Below, one piece after another: positions 43,111-54,960 of a stretch of 64,000 nt of DNA. The DNA is taken from NCBI RefSeq assembly GCF_024679245.1, contig NC_090183.1, positions 23,115,855 through 23,179,854 of the forward strand, given 5' to 3'. This stretch comes from Pseudorasbora parva (Eukaryota; Chordata; Actinopteri; Cypriniformes; Gobionidae). Numbering within the stretch: position 1 is the first letter of the stretch; each line of letters opens with the position of its first letter. Below the pieces are notes generated by a model. That model searched no databases. It saw only the letters and a program-made list of their open reading frames with translations, and was not told where the DNA came from. Made by a program: the position numbers and the translations under genes.

Positions 43111-43923
43111 TAGGGCTGTGTATTGCCAAGAATCTGGCGATACGATACGTCTCATGATGCAGGGGGTTACGATACAATATATTGCGATATTGTAAGACGA
43201 AAAAAAAAAAAATTTTTGGAAAGATTAATTTAAAAGAATAAAGAACACAACCATATGCATAAAACATGACAAGTAACTGTTTTATTTAATTAATATAGTA
43301 TAATTTATATCACTAATCAATATTTTATGCAATCAAATTAAAGGGAAATAGTAAAGTGACTGCAGAATTCTTTATGTGTACATGTTTTAAAGGTTCACAG
43401 TAGGCTATAGCAGTTTTTCATTTCTAAACTATTTAGCAACAGAAAGTGCATAGTTCATTCATTCCGTGACTGAATGACTGTTTGTTTTATATTTAATACT
43501 GTAAAGCTGTTTTCTTTAACGCAGTTTATGGTATAAAGTGCCATTTGAAGTAGGCTGAACTGCAGAGCTGGTGCATCCATATCCACATCGCTACCATATG
43601 CTTTCGTTCTGCTGCCACCGCTGTCAGTTTTGGAGTGTGTTTATTTTGTTACTGAGAGGAAAATATGCTATATTCAATCGAAACGCTTCTCAGCAATGCA
43701 GATGACGTCTGGATGTTAAGCGAGCTCTCCGATTCAATGTTTCCTGAGTCCTGGATTTTAACTTGGCCTATTTTGCAAACAAAATGACTCTTATCGATTT
43801 CCTTAGTGGGTTCTTTGTAGCTGAAGCCAAAAATGAGTCCACACTTGAGCTCTGTAAACCGCGGGAGCGGAATCATTATATCGTCTTGTGAGGTTTACTA
43901 ATGCTAAATGCACACACATACAC

Positions 43924-43964
<41 letters not shown>

Positions 43965-44155
43965 TCACCTTGCACTTCTCCGGCTCTGCGCGGCTGAGAT
44001 AACACACTGCCATCTTGTGGTTGGGTTGTATACAGTCTGTGGTTTAATTTGAACATAAAGCCATGAATCTTGGATGTAAATAAATAAATATATAAATATT
44101 AATACAGTGTTTTTTAAGAATCGATACAGTATCACCAAACAAAATATTGCGATAC
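43111..44155. mobile_element. MITE (TAGGGCTGTG family), right end incomplete
   Basis: It starts TAGGGCTGTGTATTGCCAAG and contains GATACGATACG and ATTGCGATATTG words. The right side has the inverted-sense GATACAGTATCACC and ATTGCGATACT but lacks the expected complement of TAGGGCTGTG, so the right end seems truncated. A CA run lies at 43925-43962. It interrupts the chromovirus just before the chromodomain. The start resembles the hAT-type MITE at 3037. Confidence 0.65.
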
Positions 44156-44299
44156 TCACTGGACTGGGAAGAATATGGGCCAGAGGAACGGGCTTGGGTC
44201 CCCACTCGCCATATCTTGGACAAGAGTTTGATTAGGGACTTTCATCGTCTCCACTCAACTGTTGGGAATGTCAGGAGCTGTTCCTAAAAGAGAGGGTTA

Positions 44300-44420
44300 T
44301 GTAATGTTTTATCTGAAGTTCCTTGATTTCACCACTAGATGGTGTCATTTCTACCCAGGTTAATTCTCCTTGATTAAATGGTTGTAATTAGGTGGCCCAG
44401 TAGTGCAGCAGTACTAAATT
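44300..44420 (+). repeat. Start of the chromovirus 3' LTR
   Basis: AAAAGAGAGGGT is a good polypurine tract; TGTAATGTTTT begins directly after it at 44300. The end of the LTR could not be found, and ACAACA-rich simple sequence follows from 44420. Confidence 0.45.
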
Positions 44421-45599
44421 AAACCACAACACAACAAATTTGCCACAACACAACGAGCCACAACAGCCACAACAAAGATATAAACACTACGATCAGTTTT
44501 AAGTGTGTAACCATTGTATATCGACATGAAATATCGACTCAAAATCACCTACATGCATTATAGCTGCATATTCCTTGGGCATCAAGCAGCAGGGGGAGAC
44601 ATCCTTTATGTTTCTTTTGCTACCCAGGCAGTTCTTAGATAAATGTTTTCAATGCTAGGCCATTTTTAGAGCTTGTTGTACTTGGCTAGCTTTGCTGGGA
44701 AAGCGGAAACAGTGATGTAATTCAAAGAGTTGTGGAAACCTTAATGGTGGTGAAATAGAATCCTTGAGACTGTGGTGTAGTTCCTTTATAGCCTACCTTT
44801 GCACTTTTGAGAGAGAGTTTTGACGTATTAAACTTCATCACGTCTATTTTGGTCTCAAAACTCTGGCCAGTTAATAATATCTAGAGAATATCAAAATCAA
44901 CTACTATACAGGCGATTGATCCTTTTCCTATTGCAGACCAAATTTTACTGGTCAATATTATTTTTATTAGTATTCATAATCAGTTAATATTTGTATCTTT
45001 TATTATTTTTATAATCATTTATAACCATTGTATGCTTGAATATATGTATGTTAGAGAAGGCATGAGAGAGCTAGGAAGTGTGCAAATGTGTGTTCGGTTC
45101 CATGTGTGAGAGTGGGGGCCGGGGGCATGTAGGGGAGTTATGGACAGCTATACATTCCATTTAATGGAAACCATATGTTCTTCGGGGTGCACAAAACCAC
45201 AAGCCCTTTGTATAAAGAGCAGAGAATGGACGATGGAACGACAGAGACGCTGCGTATAACATCACTCCAGAAACGTTCTCTCCTATGTCTGACTAACATT
45301 AAATAAGAGAGATCTCTTGACAAAACAACTGTTGTCTGGTCCCGTGAATTAAACAACGGGGGAAAGAGACAAAAATCTAGGTCTACACCTATTTAGCACA
45401 CACATTCTGGAACAGTCTTCCTAACATTGTTCAGGAAGCAGACACACTCTGTACCTGGACATGACCAATGCATCCCTTAAGTGTCTACAGAGAGCATCAA
45501 TTAAACTCCCCCTGTAAATTCTGCATTGACAAGACATCTTCAATAAACCTGTCTCTGGCATGACAACTCCAATCTTTCATTTAATCTTACGAATATCTA
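44421..45599. other. No gene seen; possible old LTR
   Basis: ACAACA-type simple repeat at 44425-44480, then AT-rich sequence. A GC-richer part at 45130-45370 has TATAAAGAGCAGAG and GTGAATTAAAC words as in an LTR, but no partner or primer site. Confidence 0.3.
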
Positions 45600-45995
45600 T
45601 TCACCTAATATGACTGCAATGTTGCCAGAATTATACACTGTTTCTTCATCCGCCAGAGGAGGACTGGCAGCCCGACTGAGCCTCGTTTTTCCCAAGGTTT
45701 TTTTCTCCAGTCTGGCCCTGAAGGAGTTTTGGTTCCTTGCCACCATTGCCTTTGGCTTTTGGCTTGCTCATTTGGGTACACCACCAAATTTCAACTATAT
45801 TACTGATCTGCCGCATTGACACTATATGATAATTGAAATTAGCTGGATAACATTACTGTTTTTAATAGAGCAGCTGTACAGCCGAATCAAACTCTGTTGA
45901 ATTATCTTCCTGTTAAACAATGTGAAGCTACTTTGAAACAATTGGACTTGTAAAAAAGTGCTATATAAATAAAGGTGATTTGATTTGATTCTTCA
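45600..45995 (+). repeat. Conserved 3' tail of a LINE/SINE family
   Basis: The block runs from a CCCAAGGTTTTTTTCTCCAG stretch through TTTTGGTTCCTTGCCACC to GTGAAGCTACTTTGAAACAA and GCTATATAAATAAAGGTGAT, ending in a TTGATTTGATT repeat. This arrangement with a short 3' repeat is typical of the tail shared by fish L2-like LINEs and their SINEs. No RT is attached. Confidence 0.6.
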
Positions 45996-46264
45996 TTATT
46001 GATTGCTATTCAATTGACCCTTCATTGGGCGGAAGAGGTAAATTTGGCTGAAGTTGTGATTTGTTTTGATACTTAATAAAGCCGTACAAGTCTAAAGAAT
46101 GGATGATCTGACCAAAGACAGGATATTCTTATAGAAACCCTTTAGACCCTGCTCAGAATACATCAGTCAGGAGTAAATGTTGTTTTTCTGGGTATTCCAA
46201 GTATACAAGAATAAACATTAATGTCACTTCTGGGGAAAGCTGAAATATAGTATGTGCTTTATTA

Positions 46265-47509
46265 AAGCTACACTGTGTAACTTTTTTAGTTTATTCTTAG
46301 CTAAAATCACTTAGTTCTTTCAAAAATATATGTGCTCATAAATGTATATTTACTTCTTTCAAGTAATAATGCATTCTCGTGATTTTATAATATACCATTG
46401 AAAATACATACATGTTGAGGGTTCGGATGGCGGTCGCCATGTTGCTCCTCCATCTTGAAAGTACATTTGCCAAAGAAGGACATACCCGTAAATTCAAGCT
46501 TCGCTTTTCGCGTTTTTACACTCGATGGCACTGTGTCGAATGTGAAGAGGGGGATTACTTGAGGCTGCTATATGACGATGGAGGATCACTCTTAAGCCCC
46601 TTTCACACTGCACGTCGGACCCGCAATATTCCCGGAACATTGCCGGGTCGCCTTCTGTGTGAAAGCAACCACGTCCCGGAATTGATTACCGAATTCGACC
46701 CGGGTTGGGGACCAAGTAACATTGCGGAATATGTATCAGAGTCGCTAAGGAAGCGGAAAAGAGAATTAAGACGGCAACGCAACAGGCAAATCAACAAGAC
46801 AAAATATTGGAGTGGCCTTTCCAAGATGGAAAGAGCTCATGAGGAGCAACGATTTTAAAAAGAACGCCGACGTTGCCTGCTTTCTTCTCGACAGGTAATA
46901 TTAATTCAGCCTATTTGTGTATATTGGAAGTTTTATTGTTGCTTGGCTAATTATATCATGGTGTGCTGTGCATAACACTAGAACAACGTCTAGGACAGTT
47001 TTCCTCGCGTCAATGATGAAAAAGTATTGTTTACCTTATAACATAAATCCGTGTTCTATGACGGATAACATGAGATTAATATTTTAATTGCATTATAATT
47101 TGTTTGCCTTACGCTAGTGATGTCGTACAATATACAGAATAATGATAGCACTGATAAAAGTTACTTTACTAAGATTAGCTTGCATTCGTCTGGGAACCTG
47201 ATAGCTGATGTTAGCAATGAAATGGTAAAAAAATAACGAAAATGTAAAACTATTCATTTTACATAGATTAATTTGATCATAGATCATTTGGCAAATTAAA
47301 TAACTGCAAATTATAATAGTTTTCAAAAGTAACCTCATCACTTTCAAAAGCAACACTCACCGAAGAGGTCGAACTGGAAGCCATGACTAAATTGGCCACC
47401 GTAGGAGTTGAAACGAAATCGAAATTGAGAGGAACAGAAACTATTATTCATTGGATGGTCATATACCTTTTCACCGCTAGATGGGGGAAAATATCACACA
47501 GTGTAGCTT
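46265..47509. mobile_element. MITE, 1,245 bp, TA target duplication
   Basis: The ends AAGCTACACTGTGT and ACACAGTGTAGCTT are exact inverted repeats, flanked by TA (46263-46264, 47510-47511). A 148-codon plus frame (46412-46858) has a basic C-terminal helix rich in Arg/Lys (SLRKRKRELRRQRNRQ) but no recognisable domain. It could be a relic of an encoded protein or chance. The TA duplication fits a Tc1/mariner-type source; other TTA/TAA readings are possible. Confidence 0.75.
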
Positions 47510-47517
47510 TAAAAAGA

Positions 47518-47893
47518 TTAAAGCTGCAATATGTAACATTTTTTAAGTAAAATATCCAAAAACTACTAGGCCAGTGACTGGCATAATAAAAGTCTTGCTG
47601 CTTGCGAGGTGTTTTGTGTTCATCTTATTAACAATCGCTTCAGCGGGCTTGCTCAGCTCTCACACCACTCGGGCTAACTCCGCCTCATACTACACTAATG
47701 TTCATAATCGCATCCATGAACATGATTTCTGCCCATGATGAAGCCCTATCCTGATTCTTTTCCACCGGCTGTGAGGTGAAAACCACATGTCCCAAGATTC
47801 TGTGCTCAAACTTGGCGTCATCAAGCTATTCCTTTGTTTTGAATAGGTGACATCTAGCCTACCGGATGGGACATTTACATAGTGCACCTTTAA
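47518..47893. mobile_element. MITE, 376 bp
   Basis: The ends TTAAAGCTGCAATATGTAA and the complement of TTAAAGGTGCACTATGTAA match at 17 of 19 positions. A related end, TTAAAGGTGCACTATGTAG, occurs at about 51521 beside the LINE fragment. Confidence 0.75.
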
Positions 47894-48302
47894 GAATAGA
47901 TCTGGCAAGAGTTGTGGTTATGGGAAGGAAAGGGAAGACACTTATTTAAAATAAATAAAGAAGTAGGAAATGTGAGAATTTGTGGGAAAAAAGAAGGGAT
48001 GACACAGTAATTTCTCAACTTCGTATTGGTTACACAGCTTTTAATCAATCATTCTTTCAAATTGGTAAACATAATACAGGATTCTGCATCAAATGTGGAT
48101 TACCAGAAACTAGAAATATATAACTAAATAAAAGATTAACATTAATAAACTTGCTGAACAATAGTTCAAAAGTGACCAGTGCTTTATTAGAATATCTTAA
48201 GAAGACAATTTCTTTCTTTTTTTTTCTTGTCCATCAAAGCTTCACACTCCAACCCAGTAGGTGGCAGAAATGCACCAAAGCTGGTTTGCCAACTGCCATT
48301 AA

Positions 48303-49825
48303 GGGTGCGTTCACACCATAGACAGTAAAAGAAATGGACAGAGCGACCCCATTGACGTCAACGGCAAAATAATGATGTCAACCTAGGGGCACTCACTTCC
48401 TGATGGCTGAACGAACTGCGCAGGCTCAGACTGAGCTTGAGGACGTAAATGTGACGTGAGCCTCCTGTCTGACAGCTGTAGGTCTTCTAGTAGTTGTGGA
48501 AAGTGAAAGCTGAATCACGTTGTTTAAATATTTTCTCCCGTTGCTTTTGGCTCACTATGGGCTTCTCCCCATTCTTCCCCCTTGACTTTATCAGACTTTA
48601 TGTCTCCACTTCCCCCGACTGTCTCATAGACAGTAAAAGATTGCCTGCGAGCGTCTCCTCAGGTCTATACGGTAATTTCTCAACTGTGCGACAGAGTCAC
48701 GTTGGTTATGACGCAATCGTTAGCCTATTTTTACAAAAACAGCTTCTGCGGGGCGATAGTGTAAGATACAAGGTAACGGAGCCTTTTATGCATTGTCGTG
48801 TTTCTTTAGAAATAAACAATGGACAAATGGAGTCTTTAAACGCCTCAGATGTAAAGTTATTCCCTGTCAAATTGACTCAAAAATGAATGGGAGTCAATGG
48901 GATGCTAACAGCAGGTGATGGCTTGGTTAGCAATGGCAGCCCCTAGGGGTGGAACGCTTTCCGAGTGCTAGATTACCCCCTTGGTTCACACTTGTCATGT
49001 TTGGTTCGATTAAAACGAACCCTGGTGCGATTGCTCAGTTAGTGCGGTTCATTTGAACATATGTAAACGCTGCCATCTGAACCTTGGTGCGCACCAAACA
49101 AGCGGACCGAGAGCGCTAAAAAGATGGGTCTCGGTCCGCTTCCAAACAAACTCTGGTGCTGTTCGATTGATATATGAACGCAACACGGACCAAAGACATG
49201 TAAACGAACCAAAAACCGGACGTAATGTCACAAGATGCGACGCATAGTCAGCTCATTTGACGACACACAAAGATCGCTGTATCCAAAATTAATAACTTTA
49301 ACGTTAGAGGGCAAACGTGGAGCAACGAGGAGGTGCCTAATCCATAGGCTATTTGGTCAGACGAGCATGTTTCGAAAATGACGCACAAAAAGCATACCTG
49401 GTTCTTCTCATCAAAGGACCTGTGTTGCCCATTATTAGCAGGTACAGACAACAAATATTTTGCATAAGAGACGCCCGTCTCTTTTCTGCACAACGGAGGA
49501 AATACTGCTGCTGTTTTGAATGTTTTGAACATTTTATGAGCTCTTCATGAGTTCTCAGTGGATAAAAATAATGGCATATGTACACGCATAAAATGACCGC
49601 GTGTAATCCAGCACACAGCATAGTTTTGAATGTTCAGTAAGCAAGCTCCTACGTCATATAAGCCGACCAATCAGGTTGTTACAGTCTCCCTATGCCTTTG
49701 GTTCGGTAACTTTAGGTTGGCTGTTAAAAATGCCAGTGTGAACACTAAGTGGACCAGGACTATATGTTTTGTTTTTATTTTTTGGTCCTGACCAAACGAA
49801 CCAAACTACAAGTGTGAACGCACCC
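48303..49825. mobile_element. Harbinger-like MITE carrying a nested element
   Basis: The right end is the complement of GGGTGCGTTCACACTTGTAG. The left end reads the same (GGGTGCGTTCACACTTGT) once the 667-bp insertion and one copy of its duplication are left out. TAA flanks both sides (48300-48302, 49826-49828), fitting the 3-bp duplication of PIF/Harbinger elements. Without the insert it is about 850 bp and non-coding. It sits in another repeat (GTAGGTGGCAGAAATGCACC...AGAAGAAGAAG). Confidence 0.82.
48317..48983 (+). mobile_element. 667-bp non-autonomous hAT-like element, copy B
   Basis: It begins CATAGACAGTAAAAG, ends ATTACCCCCTTG, and is flanked by perfect 8-bp duplications GTTCACAC (48309-48316, 48984-48991). 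The plus frame 48494-48886 (130 codons) aligns with copy A over the last ~95 codons with 9 base differences, 6 changing the residue and 3 silent, so there is no sign of selection on the protein. An indel in a C-run near 48605 separates the upstream readings of the two copies. Confidence 0.92.
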
Positions 49826-49828
49826 TAA

Positions 49829-50958
49829 AATACAGAAGAAGAAGAAAGTTAATAGAGGGCGTTTTTCAATACCAGTGCTGCGTTCAACTCCACTATTAGA
49901 CACGCACTTGCAAACTTCCACAAGCACTTCCCCTCGGGGGAATCCCCGCCACCATTTTGAAGTGCGCTCCACTTCGTGAAGTGGATAAGGGTAGTTTATA
50001 TGGACATACCCTTGCTCCCTCGATTTTGACCGAGGGAGCGAGTCTACTTCATATGTACACTTCAGGCAGCTTCATATACCACAATGCAACATGATTGTGA
50101 CGTCACCGCATATCGTGTTTAATTTACCCCACCACAAACAACTTTATGATATTTTTAATTATTTTTAAAAACATTTAAAACAACCCAAACACACCTATAT
50201 ACATATAGATGCTGCATTAAACATTTTCGTAAAGCAAAAAATTATAATAATACATCAACTCCATATTGGATTCCAAGTGATCAAGCGGTAAGGGCGTTCA
50301 AGTTCAGTCCATTGCAAAGGTTCCGCCAGTAGTGGGCACTCATGCAACGTAAGAAATGACGCACATCAGAGTGAACAAGACAGAGGGGAGTTAGCGGGTG
50401 AAGGGCATAGCAAAAACGAACTGGAACAGAGCACAAGTCCACTGGCTTGTGTACTTGGTAGTTCAGACTTGCCAAGTTCAACACGGGAGAACAAACTCTA
50501 GAGGACAGGAAGTCTGGTAATTCTGGTAATTATCTCTGTATGTGAATTTTAGGCAACAATAAAATAGAATATGGCATAAAACACCACTCTGCCTCTTTTA
50601 ATTTTAATTTTAAAAAAAAATTAATAATAGCAATTAAATTAAATGATAACAAAATTCAAAATAAAATGCAATCCTGCCTCTTTTCATTTATATTTTTATA
50701 AAATATTAAACATTAATATGTGGTTCAGACTAGAGGCTGACATTTTTTCAGGAATCCTGTGGGTCAAACTAAATCACTATTAATCACATGATTGGGACAG
50801 GAGAGGAAAAAATTCAGCGGGAGTGGGCGGGACCGGGAATCATAATAACACAATGATACCAAATATACACAAATACGCCATTTATATTAATTAACTACAT
50901 GTTTTAATTTGAACTCAATTCTAGTTGCCCTGTCTCTTTATGCTCTCCTGTTTGTGGC
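49829..50958. other. No gene seen
   Basis: Includes a block with words such as CACTTCGTGAAGTGG and GAGGGAGCGAGTCTACTTC (49900-50060) that looks like part of a fold-back repeat, then AT-rich DNA. Confidence 0.4.
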
Positions 50959-51283
50959 AGGGATAGTTCACCTGAAAATGTAAATTCTGTCATCATTAAC
51001 TCACCCTCACATTGTTCCAAACCTTTATGAGTTTCTTTTTGCTGCTGAATACAAAAGAAGACATTTGGAAGAATGTTTGTAACAAAGCCGAGAGAACAAC
51101 CATTCACTATATATTTGGGAAAAAATACTATGGTAGTAAATGGTTGCTCTATCTGGTTGTTACAAACATTCTTCCAAATACATTATTTTGTGTTAAGCAG
51201 AACAAAGAAACTCTTACAGGTCTGGAACAACCTGCGGGTGAGTAAATGATGACTGAATTTTCATTTTTGGGTGAACTATCCCT
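50959..51283. mobile_element. Fold-back MITE, 325 bp
   Basis: It starts AGGGATAGTTCACCTGAAAA and ends in the complement of AGGGATAGTTCACCCAAAAA. It has long subterminal inverted blocks: TCTGTCATCATTAACTCACC against GGTGAGTAAATGATGACTGA, and TTTGGAAGAATGTTTGTAAC against its complement. The whole unit could fold into one hairpin. The pattern is abundant in cyprinid genomes. Confidence 0.85.
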
Positions 51284-51562
51284 TTAAGTGAATGACGTTG
51301 GGGGTGGTAATGCACCAAGTTGGTATGCCAATGCTAATCACCAATATTATAAGAGAAGTTGGCAGCTTCCTCATGCACTTTGTAGCTGCAAAAATCATAA
51401 TCAAAATAGTCAAATATGAAAACCATGCTGCAACTACTGTCAGAAAATTATACCTCAGTTGTGTTTACTGACATACAGTAAATCCTGGTGACTTTTAGAC
51501 ATATCTGTCATGAGACTGTTTAAAGGTGCACTATGTAGTATTTTTGCAGTAATACTACATAG

Positions 51563-52610
51563 TGAAGCTACTGCTTCACTCACACAGGGTGTTCCTCAAG
51601 GTTCGGTTCTTGGCCCACTATTATTTATCATCTACATATATACACTCGGTGACATCATACGCAAGCATGGACTTCAGTTCCACTGCTATGCAGATGATAT
51701 TCAAATCTACCTCACCACCAGCTCAATTGCTCCATCTCTGCCTGACTCACTCGCATGTATCAGGGACATTAAGTATTGGATGTCCCGGAATTTCCTTAAA
51801 TTGAATGATAAAAAAAAACTGAGATATTATTGATTGGTTCTACTGCCACATCAAAACGATGAACCAGTCTTTTGATGTTCATGGAACTTACATTAAGCCT
51901 TCGTCATCGATCCGTAACCTTGGTGTTTTATTCGATTCAAATCTATCTGTTGGCCCTCACATTTCTTCTCTTGTAAAAAACTTTTTTTTCCATCTTCGTA
52001 ATATTGCTCGTCTCCGATCTTCTCTCACCATAGCTGATACTGAAACCTTAATTCACGCATTAATCACTTCATGTCTGGGCTATTGCAATGCCTTATTTCT
52101 TGGTCTTCCAAAAAAACTTATCGCAGGATTACAGTATGTTCAAAACTCAGCAGCAAGAGTTCTCACCTCCACTAGGCACTCTTCTCACACTACTCCACTG
52201 CTTCATGACCTTCACTGGCTACCTGTAGCATCACGTATACACTTTAAGGTATTGCTTCTAACGTTCAAAGCATGAAATGGTCTTGCTCCCCAATATCTGT
52301 CTGACTTACTCTCCCCTTACCGCCCTGTCCGGTCCCTTAGATCAGCTGAACTTGGTTTGTTGTCCATCCCTCGTTTCCATCTGTCTACTGTTGGTGGAAG
52401 GTCATTTAGTATAAATGCTCCTCAATTATGGAATTCTCTGCCTCTTACACTACGAAACATCTCATCTGTGGTTGCATTTTAGTCCCAGTTAAAAACATAT
52501 CTATTTAACAAGCATTTCGGATAATGCAATTATACAGTATGTATTATGTGATGTGTATGTATAGATGTATATGTAAGTGTCTGAATGTCCTGTATTGAAA
52601 TGTAACGTTA
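51563..52610 (+). pseudogene. LINE (L2-like) RT C-terminal half, 5'-truncated
   Basis: Reading starts at [20 protein letters not shown] and includes the active site [10 protein letters not shown] (about 51690). A frameshift at an A-run near 51815 moves to the frame 51859-52275: SIRNLGVLFDSNLS, SCLGYCNALFLGLPKK, QNSAARVLTSTRHSSHTTPL and LHWLPVASRIHFKVLLLTFK. A stop precedes NGLAPQYLSDLLSPYRP, and the reading ends near LKTYLFNKHF (52500). Truncation at the 5' side is usual for LINEs. The 3' end abuts DIRS sequence near 52610. Confidence 0.82.
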
Positions 52611-52611
52611 A

Positions 52612-53754
52612 AGCGACCTTGTACTGATATGCTTTCCCCTCGAACGCAAAACGTAGGAACGGTCTGTGTCGAGGGAGAATAGACACATGGAAGTACGCGT
52701 CCTTCAGGTCGATCGCTGCAAACCAATCCTGGGGACGGATGCATTGGAAAATGCGCTTCTGCGTCAACATCCTGAACGTGAGCTTGTGCAGGGCCCGATA
52801 CAGGACTCGCAGGTCCAGGATTGGTCGTAACCCACCCCCTTTCTTGGGCACAATGAAGTAGGGGCTGTAGAACCCCATCTTCATATCGGCTCGAGGAACC
52901 GACTCGATCGCGTCCTTCGCCAGTAGGACCTCGAGCTCTGACCTCAAGACATGAGCATCGCTAATTCGCACGGAGGTGAAGAGGATGCCCCTGTACTTTG
53001 GTGGCCGGCGCGCGAACTGAATCGCGTAGCCGAGTCTGATGGTACGGATGAGCCAGCGAGACAGCCTGGGGAGACCTAGCCAGGCCCCCAGAGACCGTGC
53101 AAACGGGACCAATGGCACCACAGACGTGCCCGGGGTGGGGCAGCGAAGCGGAGTGCTCTGGCCCGACCCGGGAGGCCCGGAGGCGGCCCGAAGTGTTGCC
53201 CGAGCACTCCTGGTTTGGACAGAGAGTGGGTGAGAAGGCCCGGAGGCGTCCTCGAGGCCCACTCTGCTGCCCACTGCCCGAAGGCAGGGATGTGGAGCAC
53301 TCAGCCCCGACTTGGGAGGCCCGTGGGCGGCCGGGAGTGTTGACTGAGTGCTCCCAGGAGAGGCAGTGTGTGGGTGAGAAGGCCCGGGGGCGTCCTCGAG
53401 CCCCACACAGCTGCCCCCTGGCGAAGGGAGGGGAGGAAAGGAGTGACAAGGCCCATGGGTGTCGCACACTGCCAACCTGACTCTCTTGGGGCCCAGAGAG
53501 AGAGGAAACTGCTCTTTTTGTGAGAAGGTGGGTACCGCTGGACTCCGGAGAGCCAGCGGCAGAGATGGTAGTGTACCAGTGCAGACCCCCCGGTCCTCCT
53601 CCGGGGGGTGGGGGAGGGATGCGGACATCATCTCCCTCAGAGCAGCTCCTCTTTTCCCTGGGCTGACTGTCTCAGGGCCGTTTCCCCTTAGGCTTGCCGG
53701 CAGGCTTGGCGGGACCCTGGACGGGTTGTGTGGCCCCCTTGCATCCGGCACCAT
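52612..53754 (-). pseudogene. DIRS pol: linker and RT N-terminal half
   Basis: The frame is open from 53754 through the linker. RT-related sequence starts near LGLPRLSRWLIRTIRLGYAI and shows YSPYFIVPKKGGGLRPILDL, KRIFQCIRPQDWFAAIDLKD (with the first catalytic Asp), AYFHVSILPRHRPFLRFAF and AYQYKV. It ends at AYQYKV, just before the conserved PFG box, where the LINE tail begins. The linker has two tandem copies of a ~40-residue unit (VGLEDAxGPSHP ... GPPxSG). These residues are typical of fish DIRS elements. Confidence 0.9.
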
Positions 53755-54565
53755 GCTTCGCGGGTGGAGGCTGCTGATTGGGCTTGGCAGGGGCGGAGGC
53801 GGACGCTAGGGGACGCCCTCGGCGACGAGCAGACTGGGGGGCTGCCCCGGGCGGCTGGGTGGAGGCAGCAGCGGGCCGCCGGGGCAGGATGTTCTTTATG
53901 GCCTCCGCCTGCTTCTTGGCCACCGAGAACTGCTGGGCAAAGTCCTCGATTTCAGTTCCCGAAAGTCCTGGGAACCGGCGCGGGCCGTCCCGAGAAACCA
54001 ATCGTCCAACCGCGAAGTTTCGGGACGTGGTGGAGGGTTCCACTCAAGCCCGACACTTACGGCGGCCTGGGCAAGCATAGCCGTAAGCTCCGGATCGGAC
54101 TCGGGAAACCTTGTCACACCCAAAGGGGGCAACGCAGCCGAATCTTAATCCTCGGAGCCCATTAGCTCATCCCCCGATGCAGCAACATATCTGATCCTCC
54201 GCCGGAGCCCCGAAAGAGACGACTAGCGCTCCACGTGGGAGGTCAGCACGCCCTTCCGGAAACTCCACCGGCATAGTGGAGGGGGGAGGGGCCCGAGGAG
54301 CCGTAAGACCCGTCGGGTTTGCCCTGACCATCACCCTCAGGTCCCCACCAAGGTCATCAGCCAAAGTAGCAGCCCTCTGCTTTGCAGCTGGAGGACCGCT
54401 AGATCGGGGGATGCACGATGGCGCTCCACCTCTTCTGAGGTACTGGAGTCTGGACCGTAGCACTGCGATGGTCATATTCCCGCAATGGGAATATGACTCA
54501 TCCACGAACACAGCCTCAGCGTGCTGAGTGCCCAAACACGTGAGACAACGAACGTGCCCGTCAAG
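53672..54565 (-). pseudogene. DIRS gag, C-terminal part
   Basis: From the cut at 54565 the reading gives the second half of a zinc-binding cluster (CLTCLG, then ESYSHCGNMT), RSRLQYLRR and a Pro/Ala-rich region. After a shift near 54130 it gives DWFLGTAR or RNFAVGRLVSRD-type sequence, and later VAKKQAEAIKNILPRRP followed by a Pro/Lys-rich tail ending KGKRP. The upstream half of the zinc cluster lies at 61525-61555. Confidence 0.75.
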
Positions 54566-54949
54566 TGTTGGAAATTTTCTTCTTGCAAAAACCATTTCCC
54601 AAAGATCATTTGATTTCAGAAAGACTTTATTCAAATTAACAAAGCCGAGTTTCCCCTGCAGGAGACAACTCCAGTTCTTTGGTTTACCTAGCATATATAC
54701 CCAGCTGCTTTCCCAAAATGGTCACAACCTTCAGCTAGTTTTCCAGTTGGTTTCCTGGCTCATATGTCACAGCATTCCCAGTTCTTTTTCTGTCCATCAT
54801 GCATCTTCTACATGTCATTTCCAAGCACGTTGTCAAGGTCCCCAAGAACTTAAAACAGGGCAAACACAACCTCAGCAAACAGCCAATATCTAATAGTGTC
54901 TTATATACAGCTTATTTTGCATTAAATCCAATAATAAAAATCTTCTACA
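54566..54949 (-). repeat. 3' LTR of the non-coding element
   Basis: 384 bp; sense TGTAGAAGATTT...TTTCCAACA. It contains a TATA box (GGGTATATATGC, 54692-54699 core) and AATAAAG (54625-54631) about 60 bp downstream of it, so U3 is about 280 bp and R short. No difference from the 5' LTR was seen on reading the two side by side. Confidence 0.95.
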
Positions 54950-54960
54950 TTCCCCCCTCT
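54950..54960 (-). promoter_or_regulatory. Polypurine tract
   Basis: AGAGGGGGGAA on the sense strand, immediately before the 3' LTR. It fixes the element's orientation. Confidence 0.85.

Larger units (their letters stand above)
41650..44260 (+). pseudogene. Chromovirus-type gypsy: RNase H remnant, integrase, chromodomain
   Basis: From 41690 a degraded RNase H is readable (FIVEVDA, then FDFVLSY and PGSKNQKPDALSRQF at 42020-42070). Integrase follows: an HHCC region ending ACPVCAQHK (near 42390), a frameshift near 42455, and the core with Asp in MDFVTGLPLF, Asp in VVSDRGPQFAFRFW and Glu in GQTERTNQEI. A deletion removes part of the C-terminal region near 42990. After a MITE insertion (43111 to about 44155) a chromodomain is readable ([29 protein letters not shown]). 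This places the element among Sushi-like chromoviruses. The upstream part of the element is absent. Confidence 0.82.

Noticed and set aside
46412..46858. 148-codon frame in a MITE as a host gene
   Set aside because: It lies entirely within a MITE with exact inverted ends and has no recognisable domain.
53097..54165. Plus-strand frames of 100 to 145 codons
   Set aside because: Antisense to the GC-rich DIRS gag and linker.
54528..54893. 121-codon plus frame repeated at 61084-61464
   Set aside because: It is antisense across the two LTRs; the duplication is the LTR pair itself.
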